From contig NW_026705406.1 of NCBI RefSeq assembly GCF_029867415.1, positions 645,729 through 709,728 of the forward strand: 64,000 nt of DNA. Reading direction: 5' to 3'. The stretch is from Vicia villosa. Taxonomy: Eukaryota > Streptophyta > Magnoliopsida > Fabales > Fabaceae. Of the stretch, positions 9,809 through 22,260 are shown in pieces; the stretch's first letter is position 1; every line of letters begins with the position of its first letter. The position numbers and the translations under genes were made by a program. Below the pieces are notes generated by a model. The model had not been told where the DNA came from. It did not search any database and worked only from the letters and a program-made list of their open reading frames with translations.

Positions 9809-12800
9809 TTACTCCTGGTCAAAGGAGATCACATCCTCAGCTTTCCAGTTGTTCAATCCACTGTTGTGAGCAGGGAGTATCCAGCTGTTCCAGTTGTAGT
9901 TGTCTTCTTCATCTTCCACAGCATTGATTTCATTAGTGGGAAAATGAGTCGGTGATCCTTCGGGATAAGTGATATACTCTGCTGGATACGAGAGCCCAGG
10001 CTGAGATATCTCTGCTGGCTGAGCAAGATGCTCAATAAGGCCGTCCCATGCAGTCGGGATGATGTTTTGAATAGAGAATTGTGCATCCTGATGAGGAGTG
10101 TATGCTGACAGAAAGCAACCCTCGTTATTTGGTATTTCCCTGGCTTCTTCAAAAGTGAAATTGTCATCGTAATGTTCATCCCATCCAGTTGGGACAATGT
10201 CCTTCATAGCAATTTGTGAGCTCGGAGGAGCGGAATATTTCACCATATAGTCATATTTGCCGCTGGGTTCTCCTAGCGTGTCCCATACTTCTTTGGGTGG
10301 ATTTTGATATTGCTCAGTGACGGGACTTGTGAAACTTTCGTCATTTTCAATTTGATCACCCCATCCAGTCGGGGTAATGTCTTCCATAGCAACATAAGAA
10401 TTCTGAGGTGCGGTATACTGATAATTGTACCCGTCACTTGGTTCTCCCACAGCATCCCACATTCCCATGGAAATGGGTGGAATCTCATCTGGATATGGCT
10501 GAATGATATGGTTCAAGAACACTCCTTCATCTTCAATAGCGTTTACTTCTTGGCTGACGAAGTGTGACATTAATCCTCCAGAACGAGGACCTTGATCATT
10601 CTTTTGATCTTCACTATCATAGCCTAGGCCTAGCTTGTCAGACTTGTAGGGTATATCGGGAAGCTGTCCCCATACTGTGCAATCACCCTGTTCAATCATG
10701 GCTTTGGCATCTTTGAGAGAAGCCATAGTTGTAGTTGGAGTAGCAGGAATATGCTTGGTGGTAGAGACATCTGGGGAGACCACCTCAAATGATTGGCATG
10801 GAGTTTCGATGAATTCGTCCTCCAACTCAACATATTTGGAATTGCTTAGGTGACTAACCACATATTCCTCTTCGCCATAAACTGTGACAATCTTTCCTTT
10901 TACTGGATATTTTAACTTCTGATGCAGGGTAGAAGTTACAGCGTTTGCCCCATGTATCCAAGGGCGTCCAAGTAAACAGGAGTAGGTTGGGTGAATTTCC
11001 ATTACGTAAAAGATAGAATCGAAGATTTGAGAACCCACCCTGATTGGGAGATTCACTTTTCCGTATACCGTTCTTGTTGACCCGTCAAAGGCTCTTACCA
11101 CAACATCACTTGGTTGTAACACAATTCCTTCGAAGTCAAGCTTTTCTAGTACTGTTTTTGGTAACACGTTCAAAGAAGAACCGTTATCTACTAGCACATG
11201 AGATAGAGTGGTGCCATTACATTCAATGGAGATATGTAGGGCTTTGTTGTGATTTTTTCCAGCAGGGGTTAGATCCACATCAGAGAAACCGAGACCATTG
11301 TTCACGGTTAGATTGGCAACACAATTCTCAAATTGGTCGACTGAGATCTCTTGAGGCACATGCGCAGCTTTAAGGAACTTCATCAGAGCTTTGGCATGAG
11401 CTTCTGAATATTTTAGCAGAGATAGCATTGAGATTTTTGAAGCGGTGTGCCCTAGTTGCTCAACAATATTGTAATCACTCTTGCAGATGATTTTCAATAT
11501 TTCCTCCATTTCTTGCTTTGATGGATCCTCAGCAGTGATCTCCACCGGGGTTTGAACTTGTTCAACTTGTGGCTCTTTGCCTCGAGCGTTGTTATCTTGA
11601 TTAGGAACTGGGACTCGGACTGGACCAGCAGCAACATTTGGAGAAATTTCTGGTGAAAAGATTCTTCCACTTCTCGTGATCTTGCTGGTACCCACAATAT
11701 TACCCACAGTTGGAGTAGTTAACTTTGCGGCCTCTTCAGTCGAGGTACCCTGCTTAACTCCATGAACATAAACATTAGTGTCATATCCCCATGGGACATC
11801 TTTGTCTGAGGAGTATGGAAATGGAGTTGGACTAGCAATGACTACTGATGCCACTTTGAGTGTAGCAGAAATTTTGAATGGAGCCTTGGCAGAGATTTTG
11901 AATGGTAAGCTGGAGATCACTGAGGCATCCTCTATTCTCATCCCGTTTGCAAAGACTTCGCACAGCACGTCCATAGAAGGGAGCCTCTCAAACATAATGA
12001 TACGGCGATCCATCCACTTTTGAATTCCCATTCTTAGATTTTCATAACCATTGGGCAGGTATGAGGAATAAAAGCAGTCGGGGTCACACCCTGGAAAGTA
12101 ACCAGCTTGGATTAGCTTTCCTTTGACTTCGCAGAGTGGAGTTGATAATTCGTTCACATCATAGATGTAAACAGTGTCCAGGATAGCGTTAACAGTTTTG
12201 TCATGCTTTGGCATAGGTGCAGTGATGACATTTGGAGTTTTTGGAGGATCGAACTCAATTTCCCCAGCATCTATCATATCTTGTATTTTATTTTTCAAGG
12301 CCCAGCAGTGATCTGCGTCATGTCCTGGACAGTTTGAGTGATAGGCACATGTCGCATCAGGGCGATAATTCGGAGAGGAAGTGTTGACATTCTTTGGAGG
12401 ACCTTTTAATGTGATCAGATCTGCTTTTAGCAAGTGCTGCAATGCCTGAGAGATTGGCATGTTGATTCTGGTGAAATTTCTTCTTGGTGCATCTGGTCGA
12501 TGCATATATTTTGGCTGTTGATCTTTTTGAGGTGCAGATGCGGAGATCAGAACTGCCCCTACAGATTGATGCTGCTCACTTTTGCGACTTTTCTGAATTT
12601 GTGTTGCATTGACCTCATTTCTCCCGCTGATGGGCCTTTTTGTAGTACCAGAGGAGGAACCTATTTGAATTTTTCCATTTTGAATGCCACTTTCGACACG
12701 TTCTCCGGTCAGTATCAGGTCAGTGAAACCTGATGATGAGCTTTCCAGCAAATGGCTATAGAAAGGGCCAGTTAAAGTGCCCATGAACATGTCGACTAGT

Positions 12801-13217
12801 TCGCGATCAGATAAGGGTGGTTGGACCCTTCCAGCCATATCTCTCCACTTTTGTGCATATCCTTTGAAACTTTCTTTTGGTCCCATAGACATGCCCCTTA
12901 GTTGAGTACGGGTTGGCGCAAGATCAGCATTGTATTGGTACTGTTTGTAAAAAGCAGCAGCTAATTCTTCCCAAGTATGAACCTTGGTACTTTCCAGCTG
13001 GTAGTACCACTCGAGTTGTGTACCCGACAGACTTTCTTGGAAGAAGTGAATCCACAATTTGTTATCTGTTGTATGAGGTTGTATCTTCCTCACATAGGAT
13101 CTCAGATGTAGTTTCGGGCAAGAAACTCCATCATATTTTGCAAAGACAGGAACTTTGAATTTTGGAGGGATAACAACATCCGAGATGAGCCCCAGATCAT
13201 TGAAATCTAAGCCAGGT
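9809..13217 (-). CDS. gag-pro: Ogre-type gag-protease polyprotein
   Basis: Structural capsid protein fused to aspartic protease. The gag core (WIHFFQESL, LEWYYQLES, TWEELAAAFYKQY, the usual retrotransposon gag fold) spans about the first 200 residues. A cysteine-histidine cluster of Ogre type (CAYHSNCPGHDADHC) follows. The protease has LVDNGSSLNVLP, with DNG in place of the common DTG as in other Ogre elements, and the flap-distal LLGRPWIHG. After the protease, the C-terminal third holds three repeats built on IAMxDIxPTGWxD (about 10000-10490). The frame is open to 13217, where a 7-base A run separates it from the frame coding the gag N terminus (13225 to about 13440). One base too many in that run breaks gag. 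Any internal start within the open part would lose the N terminus. Confidence 0.88.
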
Positions 13218-13440
13218 ATTTTTTTGTATCTCCATAGCTTTCATACGGTCTTCCAGCTGTTGGTATTTGTCATCATCCGGTTCGTCCCCAGAATGATCAT
13301 CTTCTTCATTTGAAGAGAGAGAGGGTTTAGCAGAACCCTGGTTGCTTTGATTGTCTTCTTGTTCACCATCACCGACTGTTTCAGGGATCGGTGGCTTTTT
13401 GAACTTTTTGACTGGGATTTTGATCTTACGCGTATGGGAG
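13218..13440 (-). pseudogene. gag N-terminal segment of element A, out of frame
   Basis: The minus strand encodes a basic then strongly acidic stretch (KKFKKPPIPETVGDGEQ, later NEEDDHSGDEPDDD) that leads into the gag core after a homopolymer frameshift at about 13218-13224. It directly abuts the truncated ORF1, so the normal ORF1 C terminus and gag start seem to be missing through a deletion. Confidence 0.65.
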
Positions 13441-13459
13441 GCATGGGACAGTATCTATA

Positions 13460-14398
13460 GAATAGAAAGCAAAACACAATGCCACGGATAATCATGTCAT
13501 GAGGACCGTTGCTCCTTGCATATCCGAATTGGCGTAGAGCTAAAGAGGGATTGTAAGTGATGCCTCCTTTGATGCCAAGGAGTGGTACATTAGGGTACTC
13601 TCCACAATGATCAATGATAGTAATGTCTCTTTGAAAGAAGTTGTTCCACCGGATATCTGAATGAGACAAAGACATAATCCTGCGAGACCATTGCATTCTT
13701 TGTTCATTTCTCAACACTGATCGGGGAAGATGAAATGTAAACCACCTAGCCAGTAGTGGTATACAGCACATGAGAGTTCCTCGTTTCTTCATGGTATGAG
13801 TGTGTAGAGAATGTAGAATGTCTCCCAGCAATATTGGTACCGGGTTACGGATTAGGAAAAGGTTGATGATGTGTACACTTATGAACTGGTCGGGATTTGG
13901 GAATAAAACCAACCCATAGATCAAAAGGGCCACAACCTCCTCAAAAGCTGGATAACTTTTGTTTTCTAGTAGTAATCGAGCCTTTTCCATTAAGAACTTA
14001 GCAAGCAAACCCTTAACTCCACTCTTTGTTTCCCAATTGGACTCGACTTCTGATTTTCGCAGATGTAAAGCAGTAGCAATGACTTCAGGTTTTGGAATCC
14101 TTTCTAAACCAGTGAAAGGTAATTGATTCCGAACAGGCAATCCAATTAGTTCAGAGAATTCTTCCAAAGTGGGTACCAACTAGTAATCAGGAAAGGTAAA
14201 GCAATGATGTTCAGGGTCAAAGAACTGGAACAGGACCCGTATCATGTCTTCTTCAAATTTTGAGGTAACCAAATGGAGTAGGTGACCATGCCTTTCGGTG
14301 AATTGAACATTCCTGGGGAATTCTGATACTAAGTCTTTTAGTTCAGATGGTACCGTTGAGATGCTGATTCGGATGTAATCTCGGGTGGCGGGAGCCGT
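13460..14398 (-). pseudogene. Ogre ORF1 (DUF7745-like), broken
   Basis: Ogre elements carry an additional ORF upstream of gag whose function is unknown. The body is recognisable by VPTLEEFSELIGLP, ALLIYGLVLFPN, NPVPILLGDILHSLH and YPNVPLLGIKGG, motifs shared with the ORF1s of B and C in this window. Breaks: an in-frame TAG at 14180-14182, between DY and LVPTLEE, where B and C have Gln; probable loss of the start codon (ACG at 14396-14398, right after a TTTGTTTTTGCAG acceptor-like sequence); and loss of the C-terminal part after GPHDMIIRGIVF (about 13470), where the sequence jumps into gag. Assignment to the DUF7745 family is from memory and unverified. Confidence 0.8.
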
Positions 14399-15045
14399 TA
14401 CCTGCAAAAACAAAGGTAAACTCTTTGATCCTTGAAGTGTTTTGTGAGAAAATGATATGCTTATGATGCAAACATGTGGCACACAAAAACAAATCAAACA
14501 ATAGCCTTAGGTTTAAAGGCTTGCATGGAGCTGATAGGTCCCCATTGAAGTTGAGTTGGTTAAAACCTGTCCTAGAATAGTATTCGGGTTCTATGATCCT
14601 TGGAAGTAACATCTCAATACGGCGCTCGAGCGGCCGATCAAAATATTCCTCGAGGATAACTAACTTCGATCAATTTCAAAGCTAGCCACTTAATAGGCCA
14701 TAAGTCAAGTTCAACTAAAAAGGTTCTAAGACAAATTAGTGTTTAATGACATTTCGGAAGCCTAATATACTCCTTGATCGTTTTCAAGGGACATCAGTAT
14801 AAACCAAAGTATCGCACTAACGATGACTACCAGATCAACCGTATCGGTACATGCCGTACAGTTTCCTTGGTCTATTGTCATATACTTAAGGTATCTCGAG
14901 ATTCGGGTTAGAATCTTTCACACAAGCAAAATACCCAAACAAACCTTTGAAAAATAGAGCAATCAAGTCAAACAATTGAAAACATCGAAGTAATCTATTC
15001 TCTTAAGGTAACCCCTTTAGAAAACATTTTTTTTTTGAAAGTGAC
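14399..15045 (-). other. 5' leader of element A
   Basis: About 650 bp between primer site and ORF1. The minus strand ends in TTTGTTTTTGCAG, a good splice acceptor, so a 5' UTR intron is possible. I see no coding region. The small ORF at 14343-14612 is not related to known element proteins. Confidence 0.5.
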
Positions 15046-15063
15046 TCCCCAGCAGAGTCGCCA
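15046..15063 (-). other. primer-binding site, tRNA-Arg type (element A)
   Basis: Minus strand reads TGGCGACTCTGCTGGGGA, complementary to a tRNA-Arg 3' end ending in CCA. It lies four bases downstream of the 5' LTR. The same 18-mer follows the LTRs of B (54091) and C (62352). Confidence 0.9.
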
Positions 15064-15067
15064 GTTC

Positions 15068-18000
15068 TGTGGACCTCCGTTTTTCGGGCCATACCTCTGA
15101 GCGGGAGAGATACGTGAACTGATTCTTTTTTATCGCTTATGCTTTCGCATTTTTTGAAAATTCACAGAGTCGCCACCGACCTTTTATTTTATCCAATTAA
15201 GGAAAGGTTTATAAAAGAAACAGAAAAAAGACCTTTAAGAAATTCTGGGTAAGGGGGTAGGTTATACAAAGGGAAGGTGTTAGCACCCTTTGTATCCATG
15301 GTTATCCATGGGCTCTTAAGTTTGCTTAGCTCACTTGTTTTTCGATCACCTTTCAATTGCTTTAGAATGCTCATATGTGGTTTCAAATACCTTTGTAAAT
15401 TGAATTTGTAATGATCCTTGTGCGGATGTATACAAAATGTTTGTTTATCTTTCGAAAGATGTTTTGAAAAGAACATTAACTTTGTAATGATCCGTGTTTG
15501 GATGTATACAAAATATTGTCTTTTTGGAAAGTTTTGTTTTGAAAAACAACAGTGTATGAGAATTTTGTTTGTTTTGATTTGAGCAAGCAAACTAGGAGGT
15601 CTACCCTGAGTTGTAAGGTCTTTATCCTATTTCCTTTAAAAATCTATCCTTTCACCGGATACAAACAAAAGGTTCGATTTTGTACTCGAAACAGTAGAAT
15701 TTTGACTTTGATTTTGAAAAGAATGAGAAGGGATTACCTTAAAAGGTGCAAGTGTGATTGTGATTGGATTCAGATATTTTATCTTTGAAGTTAGTGATCT
15801 AACGGTTCAATTTTATCTTTGACATACACGCAGTTTATATTTGCTGGAAATTAAAATGCGGAAATGTAAAGTGCGGAAAGTAAATCTACGCTATTACATC
15901 GATTGTGCAGGAAATGTAAACTAAGCCTATTTACATGATTTTGACAACCTATACATTTATCTAGGAATTTAAATTGCAAGAAAAATAAAAGACATATTTT
16001 TGGATTTTTTATGATTGATTTTAATTATAATTAATGCATGATTAATTAAATTAAAATGAAGAAAAAAGATGAAAATAGATTTAAACCTAGAAATTAAGTT
16101 TAAAATATGTACAAAATATTTGTCAATTAATTTTAAAACAAAACTAATTTTTTTGGAATTTTTGAAATTGATTTGAAATTGATTTGAAATTGATTAAGCT
16201 AATTAATACATAATTATACAAATAATTATACAAATAATTAAAACTTAAAGAGAAAATTATTCAAAATATGTACAAAATTAGTCTATAATATATAAACAAT
16301 ATTTTATATAAAGAACAATTTTTTTTATGATTTTTTGATTGGTTAGAATAATTAAAAAGCAAATATATAAATATATACTAATTAATTATGCAAAATATTG
16401 AAATTATGAAGAAAAATAAAATATTTTTATTTCAGAAAATAAAATATTATTTTAGAAACTTAAAAGTATTTTTCGTGTATTTTTTGGATTTTTGAAACTA
16501 TTTTTAATTAATTTTGCAAAGTATTTAAAATAAAAATAGAAATATATAATTAATGATCCAGTGTGGTATTTAAATAAAGTCCATGGTATAGGGCTTCATT
16601 CTGATGCGTTGGATGAATTAATAAATGAGATCTGATGGCTCAGATTGTGAGGGTCCACCACTTGTGACACGCCTGCAAACATTGAAACCAAAGGTTAATT
16701 TAAAAAAACGCGCGCGTGCTGTCCAATGAGGTGAGGACACCTCATCGTCTGCAACCTCTCGCCAGGACCTTTAATAGCGCTTTTATGAAAAAAGCGCTGT
16801 AATTGATGAGCTTCAGACCTGCAAAATAGCGAATAGGGGTAAACCTGAAAAGAAATTTGGCGCGATATGTCCATTCGATTCGTCTTGTTCCACTGAATTC
16901 AACCATGCTCTTAATTTGTTCTGATTTTGGCTCTAACTAAAAACCCTAAATTTGAGCTGGAAAACCCTAAAATGGTAGATTCGTATACAAGCATCCAAAG
17001 CTCAATTAAACTTCCAGAAACGATCTACACACCACACTAAGTTCAAATATATATCTACATCTTGCTAGATATGCGTGTGTTATGAGATATAAGTTGGTTT
17101 TAGTTTGAACAAACCGTGAGGTATAATGGATTATTCTGAGTGCTTCAAGGCTTGAAACTGATTGGGATATGTTCAATGATGATTGAGGATTGTATTTAAG
17201 TGTTTAGTTTGAACTGAAACAAGCTAGAAATTAAAATTCGAATTTTAAATTTCTTTGAAAAATTCAAGTTGTTACAAATATGTTACAAGCATTCTACTGG
17301 CTATGAACTCGTGTCTCTTTGATTGCTGAAGTATGATAGCTCTTTTATAGGCCAAGAGCTGCTTGGAAGTGAAGCTAAGAAGCATTCATTAGCTTTGTGG
17401 AATCTTGACTTTTTCAACATGAGTAGCTTTGCATTTAAGCCACCATGGCTTGATTTTCCACCCTCCTTCTGTTTGTACTTGGCTTGGGGCAGAGTTGAAT
17501 GATTCTCTTGATGAGTCATGCTTGGTTTGTAAGCTATTCTTTATCCATCCATTTTTCTTTTTTAATTTAATCTTATATGTGATAAAATTAAACCAAAAAT
17601 GAATAAAAAAAGGAGTGGGCCTTGTCTTGGTCGTGGGAGGCCCATAATAACATGGCAAACATGTTTGAACCATGAAAACTTGGCCCCATTTGGAAAAAAT
17701 GCATTTTTGAGCAATGTTGGTTTCATGCATTTTCCCAAAATTTAGCCAACTTCAACAAGGTGTAAATCCCTCAATTTTTGTCATATGAAGGAGTTCTTGC
17801 ACTTTTTGGAAACCTCAAAGAGTCCTCTAACCAATGTCTTTGGTCTCATGTCAAAATGATTTTTGATGCTCCTTGTGTGCCCTTTTGAAAAAAGTGTCTT
17901 TTTGTTGACTTTGAAAATGACCTGTAATGTCTTTGGTCATATTTTTCAAATGGTGAATGCAATGACCATGGGATCAATTGCATTTGAAAGATAATTGAAT

Positions 18001-18898
18001 TTCCTTCAAAATGAGCTTTGGTTTGAATTTTTTGGATGAATGATGAGAGATTTATGATTAGTCAAAGTTGAGTTGACTTTTCAGGCAAAAACCCTAATTT
18101 TGAATCTTAGGGTTTTGTTGATTTTTGATCTTTCCTTGATGAATTATGATCATCCAATTATCAAATGATGAATCCTTTGACAAAATATGGACTTTGACAA
18201 AAAAAAAATTCATTTTTGACTGTCTGTTGACTTTTTGGTCAAACGGGTCGTCTGTTGACTGTTTGAGCTGCTGACGGTGCGTCTGAGTGAATTGAAGTTT
18301 GAAAATTTGTATGATGGTACTTTGAGATATATGGATGTGCATGAAATCCATTTGAGGTCTCAAAAACTTGTTTCTCCTGTAAAAACAAGAAAACCCTAGT
18401 CAGGGACTGTTTGTGTAGGAGACAGTTAAGCGTACCTGATTTTTGTGCAGTGTTGAGTCTCTGCTAATCGCATGATATTCAAAAGACGTCTAGAACAAAA
18501 ATCTTGGAATTTTGAATTGTAAAAGATTGATTTGATTGATGGTACAAAACACTGAGAATTGTACTGCCAGCAGTTTGACTGTCGATTGATTGTTACCAGT
18601 ACAGTCTGAGTTTCCTGGTTCTGCGCCTGCAAAAAGATTTAACTCTGTACCAATTGTGTCAGTACTATTTATCTGTAAATAAATAAATAGCATGTGTGAA
18701 GTAATAAACAGTATTTGGCGTTTGCGTAAGAATAAATTCAACTGCAAGCCAAATTACTGTATAAGAAAAATTCTAAAAACTAAGTATTTCATATGTCAGG
18801 ATATTTGTTGAAATAAAAATCCATGATTATATGAGACTCTTAATTTTCAGATTGGAGTTTTCTTGAGAAAAGATGCGGGCAAATTTTGGGGTATAACA
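15068..18898 (-). repeat. 5' LTR of element A (right copy)
   Basis: Promoter-bearing LTR of the minus-strand element; 3,831 bp against 3,829 bp for its partner. TATA box at 17343-17350 (minus). Differences from the left LTR are scattered single bases and changes in A/T runs (for example near 16690-16760 and 18190-18210). Confidence 0.95.
17343..17350 (-). promoter_or_regulatory. TATA box driving element A
   Basis: Minus strand reads CTATAAAA in the 5' LTR, the copy expected to start the element's transcript toward lower coordinates. Identical to the left-LTR copy. Confidence 0.65.
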
Positions 18899-18903
18899 AA
18901 CTG
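18899..18903. repeat. target-site duplication AACTG, right copy (element A)
   Basis: Exact partner of 60-64. Confidence 0.93.
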
Positions 18904-19345
18904 TGCTTAGTAATGAGACGCATAGACACATACTTGAAACTTGTAACCTTCATCCTTTTGTTTTTATCCCACCTTAACCCTAGCCCCATTACATCCTTAA
19001 AGACCTCGAAAAAGTGTGTGAATTATGCATGTTAACAGGGATTAGGATTCATTCGAATTATTGAGTGAGTATTACATACCATGAATTTGAGTGTAAACAT
19101 TGAACCCCTGAGAGAACTGGTGAGAGTGTGAAAGAAGCTGACAGGTCGAATGATGTTTCAAAATGGAAGTGTATCTAAGCGATGGTGGCATAAAGTTGGA
19201 AGAATTAAAGGGTGATCGCTAAATGAGGTGCGAAAGATTTCACAGGTATTGTGGTAAGAATTTTGTTTCAAATAAGTTTGGGGTGATATGATTGGTATTG
19301 ATTTGAAGTTGCTTGAGGACAAGAAACAATTTAAGTTTGGGGTTG
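18904..19345 (+). other. 3' UTR and polypurine tract of Athila-like element G
   Basis: Non-coding. It includes two polypurine-like phrases, AATAAGTTTGGGGTGAT (19268-19284) and GAGGACAAG followed by TTAAGTTTGGGGTTG (19331-19345). The second directly precedes an LTR starting TGATCAG. The style (TTGAGGACAAG..AAGTTTGGGG) is typical of Athila. The coding part lies left of the window. Confidence 0.65.
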
Positions 19346-19610
19346 TGATCAGTCACCATTTTTGTTAGTATTTCACCATTTAAAAAGTAAGAATTCAGGT
19401 AATCTGTCTGATTTAACACGCGATTTTAAGTTATCTAAGTTCTTTTCAGTAAAAAAGTATTTTGCTTAAAACAATCTCTTTCTGGTTCCTTTTTACGCTC
19501 TTTTGGGTATAATTAGTGGTTTCAGGTTTATGAGCATGGATGTCCAAGAACAGGAGCAGAAAAGCTGGGACAGGCAAGCAAGAAAGGAAGAAAATCCAAG
19601 TCAAGGCAGC

Positions 19611-19833
19611 CCATACGCGTATGGCCCTCATGATACGCGTATGGCTCAATAAGCCACAAGTCCCATACGCGTTCCTAGAAGTCCAAGGCAAAAAAACAAG
19701 TCTGCTCATACGCGTATGGAAATGTCATACGCGTATGACCCCTAGCCTATACGCGTCTCATACGCGTTTTGAAGAAATTATGTGCAAAATTGGCTCTGCC
19801 CATACGCGTATGGGGAGTATCATACGCGTATGA
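19611..19833 (+). promoter_or_regulatory. nine-copy ATACGCGT palindrome array upstream of TATA
   Basis: ATACGCGT at 19613, 19633, 19665, 19708, 19727, 19749, 19760, 19802 and 19822. Several copies are perfect palindromes of 14-16 bp with different outer pairs: CCATACGCGTATGG (19611), TCATACGCGTATGA (19725 and 19820) and CCCATACGCGTATGGG (19799). The core ACGCGT matches the CGCG box bound by CAMTA factors (known motif). The array ends about 30 bp before the TATA box. Confidence 0.8.
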
Positions 19834-19860
19834 GGCCCAAAATATTGCCCATCTCATATC

Positions 19861-19868
19861 TATATAAA
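19861..19868 (+). promoter_or_regulatory. TATA box of LTR G
   Basis: TATATAAA directly downstream of the palindrome array. Transcription would start about 30 bp further on. Confidence 0.6.
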
Positions 19869-20060
19869 CCAGTACTGCGAATTTTACCGGGTTGGACAAT
19901 TTTTGACTGCAAAGACACGTTCAGAGCGCTGGAGAACTCAAAATTTGGCAAGGGTTTCACATCATTCAAGAGTTTACACAATTGAAGATTGATTCCTCGA
20001 CAGATTTTGTAATGACAACAATTCTTTTCATTGCTTTGTTTTTAATTATGAGTAGCTAAA

Positions 20061-20079
20061 CCCCCTTTTGCTAAGGGGG
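20061..20079 (+). terminator. C/G-rich hairpin in LTR G, possible RNA 3'-end signal
   Basis: CCCCCTT-TTGCT-AAGGGGG, a 7-bp stem with a 5-nt loop, about 200 bp downstream of the TATA box. It follows the Athila phrase GAGTAGCTAAA. A role in RNA processing or termination is a guess from its position. Confidence 0.35.
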
Positions 20080-21808
20080 GTGACCCTGATTCTGAATGTA
20101 CTGAATTCGAATTTGTCAATGCAGTAATTTTGTTATTCATTGTTAAATTGATTTGTTCTTGTTATCGTTCTTAATGCGTAAACCGTCGGAAAAACGGATT
20201 ATGAGATTTAATAAATATTAAGCTAGGCAGCTATTGTTTATCGACCTGAATAAGAACATTTGATAATAAATATTATCTAGGACTAGAAATATTTTATCTT
20301 AACCGGAAAATTCTCGATATTTGAATGCTTGATCATTACCGTAATTGACTATGGACATAGAAGTTAGGGTATGTGTTCAAAGATCTTCTCACTAAGGATT
20401 TAGGATTAGATGCTCTAGAGAACCGGTAATCAATTGTTGTGAATTATATTATTGCACTGATAAGTCGAAATTATTGCAGGCAGAATCATTCACCTACCTC
20501 TAGCATATTACTCATATCTGTTATTCGTTTAACTAATTTATTCGCTCTTTCTGAACTGCATATTGTAGTCATTTTATTACAAACCAAACCAATTACCAGT
20601 GATATTTTGTTTAATTGAAATCATATTCCAACTCTATATCCTCAAGCAGTCCTTGAGATCGACATTCGGAGAAAACTCCTTTTATCACTACAATAGGCAA
20701 AAATAGTACACTTGCTATTTTCCTATCAACTTTTAATCAGGACATGGATCCAAAACTCAAAACATGGCTCAAGAACTTCTATTACCTCAATATAATCTAT
20801 TCACATCACTCATTTGAGGAGGAGAACTTGATTCATCACAAAAGTCCAAGATTTCACTTCATTTGGAAAAAGTCAACTGTACAAGATCACCTTTGACTTT
20901 CAAGTTTTTTGGTCAAACCATGACTTTTGAGGACCAATATCATCAATATATGATTATTGAAGTCATTTGGCCAAAGAAAATCAAGAAAATTCATCAAGGA
21001 TCAAAAAGTCAACAAAAGTCAAACTAAGTGCATTTTGACCTAGTTCATGGATCTCAAAATTTCACCTACACAACTCAAAAAACTCCCAACATGAAAGTCG
21101 TAGATCTCATCAAATAAAAAAACTTCTCACAAAGGAACTTTCTTCAAAAGATCAATCATTTAAGAGATATGAACTTTGGAAGCTATAGGTCATGAAAAAC
21201 TAAGAAAAATTCTAAGTATTTTTGACCTAGTTTTCTTCAAACTTTGGACCTGTTTTACACAAATTTCCCAAATGATTTTGGAAAAACTCCAAACTAATGA
21301 ATTGAAGTACATGTTAAGGGCTTTCCAAATTGTGCTCAACCTTCTCCAAATTCATTTTGAGCTAAGAGTTATGCTTGTTCAAAGTTGGCCTCATGAAGTG
21401 AAATTATAGGTCATGTACAATTTGAAACTTTGCAATTTTGTGCATATGGCTACACTAATGGATGCTACACGACCCATAATACATATATAAACATTCTATG
21501 CATCCATTTTCACCATGGCATAAGAATTGAAGAAGATTCCCAAAAACAAGAACATGTGATTATGTAATCATTACTTTTGAGAATTTATGGTAAGCAATGA
21601 TTCATCAATTGGAATCTTCTCCTAAGCCAATAGAAAGCCTCTACATATCAGAAATGTTCCCCAAGATCAGATGAGATCAATGGATAGGGAGCTAGCTCGG
21701 TTTGGCCATCATTGCATTTTGGAGATTCTTTGAATTTCTTCATGGCCAAGAAACCAAAACTCTCTCATTAAGCAAGCTCACTCCCTCAATCTGTACAGAG
21801 CTCTTTTC

Positions 21809-21818
21809 CTATAAATAG
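21809..21818 (+). promoter_or_regulatory. TATA box of LTR H
   Basis: CTATAAATAG, matching CTATAAATAC at 57614-57623 in LTR C. Confidence 0.6.
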
Positions 21819-22260
21819 AAATGTCATCCTTCATATTAATCACACCAAAGCAACTACAATTCTTGCTTTCTCCTTCTTCCTTCCACACTTAGGATTTTCA
21901 AAGGTTCTTTGGCAAGAAGACTCGGGTTCTTCAAACCAGAGCTTTTCCTTTGAAACTAAGTGTTCTAACCTTTCAAGGGAGTCCATTAGAAGTGATCCAA
22001 GCACCTGGAACACTTCTGTAAGTGCAAGAACACCATCTTCACTTTCAATTTGGAGCAAAGTCAGTTGGAGGTCCATAGAGCAATTCAGAAGGTGTCAGGC
22101 AAGTCCAAGCATCCAAACAGGTTCCTTAGGGTGTGGTGAAGCTATCCAGATGGTCGCAGCTCATCTGAAGATGAAGATGGTGGGTGGCGCCATTTTTGAA
22201 TTCTCAGGGGAAAGTTTAAAATATAATTAACTGAAAGCGTGTTTTAAACGAATACATCGT

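Larger units (their letters stand above)
65..18898 (-). mobile_element. Complete Ogre-type (Tat lineage) LTR retrotransposon, element A
   Basis: An 18,834-bp element on the minus strand. Two near-identical LTRs of about 3.83 kb end in TG..CA and are flanked by AACTG duplications. Reading the minus strand, the order is 5' LTR, primer site matching a tRNA-Arg 3' end, long leader, ORF1, gag-protease, a short probable intron, RT-RNase H-second RNase H-integrase, a 2.1-kb repeat-rich 3' UTR, polypurine tract and 3' LTR. The extra ORF before gag, the second RNase H domain, the intron between protease and RT and the tRNA-Arg primer site together define Ogre. By eye the two LTRs differ at roughly two dozen positions, so the insertion is fairly recent. 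ORF1 and the gag start are broken while pol is open, so any movement would need proteins supplied by a relative. Confidence 0.95.
19346..20728 (+). repeat. 3' LTR of Athila-like element G
   Basis: Starts TGATCAGTCACC after a polypurine tract and ends TTTCCTATCA, with terminal TGAT/ATCA. It contains a palindrome array (19613-19829), a TATA box (19861), the phrase ATGAGTAGCTAAAC, and a stable hairpin (20061-20079). Only one LTR is in the window, so the start could be 19344 instead. The bases after it (ACTTT) may be its target duplication inside LTR H. Confidence 0.75.
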
